This document shows positions 5,088 through 6,476 of a stretch of DNA of 6,476 nt, one piece after another. A program made the translations under genes and the position numbers. The notes beneath the pieces were generated by a model. The model was not told where the DNA came from, made no database searches, and worked only from the letters and a program-made list of their open reading frames with translations. Location of the stretch: the NCBI GenBank assembly GCA_964424545.1, contig CAYRJN010000208.1, forward strand, positions 1 through 6,476, in the 5' to 3' direction. How positions within the stretch are numbered: the stretch's first letter is position 1; each line of letters starts with the position of its first letter. This stretch comes from JAUVIB01 sp964424545 (GTDB lineage: Bacteria; Calditrichota; Calditrichia; Calditrichales; Calditrichaceae).

Positions 5088-5951
5088 ATGGCCACAATAA
5101 AATTCTGGGGTGTTCGCGGCTCCATACCGACGCCCGGACCATCTACGGTAAAATACGGCGGAAATACGGCCTGCGCCGAACTACGATATAAAGACAAATT
5201 ATTTATTCTTGACGCCGGTTCCGGCATTAGAGAACTTGGCTTGGAATTGATGAAACAAGGAACGGGTATTCGCGCCAGTATTTTAATCAGTCATCTCCAT
5301 TGGGACCACATTCAGGGAATTCCTTTTTTTGTTCCCGCACTGGTTCCCGGAAACGATTTTACATTTTACGGCGCGGAAGATCCCGAAAAGGATTTGGCCA
5401 CAATAATTGCCGAACAGATGAATCCTATTAACTTCCCCATAGAGCTGAAAGACATGGGTTCTAAACTCCATTTTACGCCGCTTTCCGAGGGTAGTTACGT
5501 AATTGACGATATTAAAGTCGATACTATATTTATCAACCACCCTGGTTACGCGCTGGGTTATAAGTTACATTTTGAGGAGCGCACTCTCGTTTATATCAGC
5601 GATAATGAACCGTTTTCTTCGGCGCAGGACAAAAACGAACCATATATCGGTGAAGACGGCAGGGAAAAATTGCTGAATTTCATCAAACATGCTACGGTTT
5701 TGATACATGACGCGCAATATACGCCGGAAGAGTATAAAAGCAGAGTGACATGGGGACATTCCCCATACGATTATACTGTACATCTCGGCTTGGACGCCAA
5801 TGTGGAGCAGCTTATCCTATTTCATCACGATCCCATGCACGACGATGAAACACTTGACAATCTTTACGAAAACGCCTTTAAAATTGTTAAAGAAAGTGGT
5901 TCGGAAATGGAATTGTTGATGGCCAGAGAAGGCGCCATTTACGAATTTTAA
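5088..5951 (+). CDS. MBL-fold metallohydrolase, cyclic-phosphodiesterase-like
   Basis: The 287-residue cytoplasmic protein is a metallo-beta-lactamase-fold hydrolase. It opens with the family-typical KFWGVRGSIPTPGPST and YGGNTAC, then LDAGSGIRELG (41-51). The metal-binding HxHxDH motif is HLHWDH at 69-74, with further ligands likely at His151 (NHPG), Asp172 (YISDNE) and His246 or His247 (FHHDP). Asp208 (IHDAQY) and the WGHS at 222-225 are also conserved in this subgroup. All ligands for a two-metal centre seem present. Relatives with this N-terminus (COG1235-like) are often named phosphoribosyl 1,2-cyclic phosphodiesterase or class-II cAMP phosphodiesterase, but these names are mostly transferred by similarity, so the substrate is uncertain. 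The ATG has a TAAGGAA ribosome binding site 5 nt upstream. It follows the response regulator by 14 bp. Confidence 0.9.
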   Translation: MATIKFWGVRGSIPTPGPSTVKYGGNTACAELRYKDKLFILDAGSGIRELGLELMKQGTGIRASILISHLHWDHIQGIPFFVPALVPGNDFTFYGAEDPEKDLATIIAEQMNPINFPIELKDMGSKLHFTPLSEGSYVIDDIKVDTIFINHPGYALGYKLHFEERTLVYISDNEPFSSAQDKNEPYIGEDGREKLLNFIKHATVLIHDAQYTPEEYKSRVTWGHSPYDYTVHLGLDANVEQLILFHHDPMHDDETLDNLYENAFKIVKESGSEMELLMAREGAIYEF

Positions 5952-5955
5952 TAAA

Positions 5956-5969
5956 AAGATTCGTATCTT
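5956..5969. repeat. Small inverted repeat after the hydrolase gene
   Basis: AAGAT-TCGT-ATCTT forms a 5-bp stem with a 4-base loop just after the hydrolase stop. It is followed by an A-run rather than a T-run, so it is not an intrinsic terminator in the rightward direction. It may have no function. Confidence 0.35.
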
Positions 5970-5995
5970 AAAAAACATTAAGGACAGATAATCAG

Positions 5996-6476
5996 GTGAA
6001 CTTTAAATACCTAACTCTGACGATATTTTTTTTATATTTATATTCATCCCCCTCATTCGCTCAGGATATTTTCTTTTACAAAGAAAGAATCACGATAACC
6101 ATTGATAAGGATAAATCAACCGTAGAAGGAATATATTACTTTAAAAACCAAAGCAATTCGCCAGTTAAACGCCTGATTTTTTATCCTTTTTCGGACAATT
6201 ATAATCTTTCCAACACGAAAACCATTTGCGTTTACGACCTATACAACAAAAGAGACCTTCCATTTACAAATTCAAAAAAACATATCTTATTCAATCTCAG
6301 CCTGCAGCCGAAGGCTGCCGATATTATTCAAATAAAATATAGTCAAATATCGCCGCAATCCGTTATGGAATATATATTATTAACTACGGAAAAATGGAAA
6401 CGGCCTTTGGATAAGGCGGAGTATATAATTCTACTTAGTCAGTTAAGTTTTGTAGTTTTTTGTATATTCTATATCT
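5996..6476 (+). CDS. Secreted protein of unknown function, 3' end beyond the window
   Basis: The frame opens with GTG at 5996, with AAGGA 11 nt upstream, and stays open for 160 codons to the right edge. Residues 1-22 form a signal peptide: NFKYLTLTIFFLYLYSSPSFA with likely cleavage after SFA (Ala22). The mature part begins QDIFFYKERITITI and has a beta-rich pattern, including STVEGIYYFKNQSNSPVKRLIFYPF (the YYF-x-N ... FYPF arrangement recalls proteins that describe a decorated surface or envelope domain) and a segment around residues 124-146 with Y-x-LTT-x-x-W-x-RPL-x-KAEY. This layout reminds me of DUF4424-like exported proteins, but that is a resemblance only. Residues 143-160 are hydrophobic. 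The protein would act in the periplasm or outer membrane. It lies 44 bp after the hydrolase gene on the same strand and may belong to the same unit. Confidence 0.8.
   Translation, partial: MNFKYLTLTIFFLYLYSSPSFAQDIFFYKERITITIDKDKSTVEGIYYFKNQSNSPVKRLIFYPFSDNYNLSNTKTICVYDLYNKRDLPFTNSKKHILFNLSLQPKAADIIQIKYSQISPQSVMEYILLTTEKWKRPLDKAEYIILLSQLSFVVFCIFYI

Noticed and set aside
6419..6476. Frameshift near the right edge of the secreted protein, where the sequence turns hydrophobic
   Set aside because: The frame stays open to the edge, and other frames hit stops at once, so a hydrophobic strand or membrane segment is the simpler reading.

Overview
This window looks like ordinary chromosomal housekeeping DNA from a diderm (Gram-negative) bacterium, moderately AT-rich by eye. 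Two genes at the edges encode exported proteins: a lipoprotein with a Cys lipobox, and a protein with a cleavable signal peptide. A DUF3467 protein, a DivIVA-type coiled-coil protein in a diderm, and a dnaG with no rpoD beside it together suggest a lineage in or near the FCB group (Calditrichota, Marinimicrobia or KSB1-like). That placement is an inference from gene content and is not secure. No rRNA, tRNA, CRISPR array, insertion sequence or phage gene is visible.

Layout: the left half is read leftward. From the centre outward it holds a DUF3467 gene (2161-2463), a YggS/PLPBP-type PLP-homeostasis gene (1405-2103), a divIVA-like gene (662-1408) and, after a 130-bp gap, a glycine-zipper lipoprotein cut by the left edge (1-531). 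The yggS and divIVA genes overlap by an ATGA stop/start. A 344-bp intergenic region (2464-2807) separates this block from the right half, which is read rightward: dnaG primase (2808-4628), a single-domain response regulator (4711-5073), a metallo-beta-lactamase-fold hydrolase (5088-5951) and a secreted protein cut by the right edge (5996-6476).

How the genes may work together: the leftward cluster resembles a compact version of the ylmE...divIVA linkage known beside the Gram-positive division cluster, which suggests roles in cell-pole or envelope growth and PLP homeostasis. The response regulator and hydrolase are 14 bp apart and look like one transcription unit. Just upstream of them is a perfect TGTGA-N6-TCACA palindrome, the consensus for a CRP-type cAMP receptor protein. 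It is placed at class II distance from a GATAAT -10 element. The hydrolase belongs to a family whose members are often annotated as cyclic-nucleotide or cyclic-phosphate phosphodiesterases, so a cAMP feedback loop is a testable idea.

I found no clear new multi-gene system. The most promising items are the CRP-like site with the response regulator/hydrolase pair, a hairpin that could hide the response regulator's ribosome binding site, and two tiny ORFs whose stop codons overlap the start codons of the DUF3467 and yggS genes, one of them built on a 9-bp tandem repeat.
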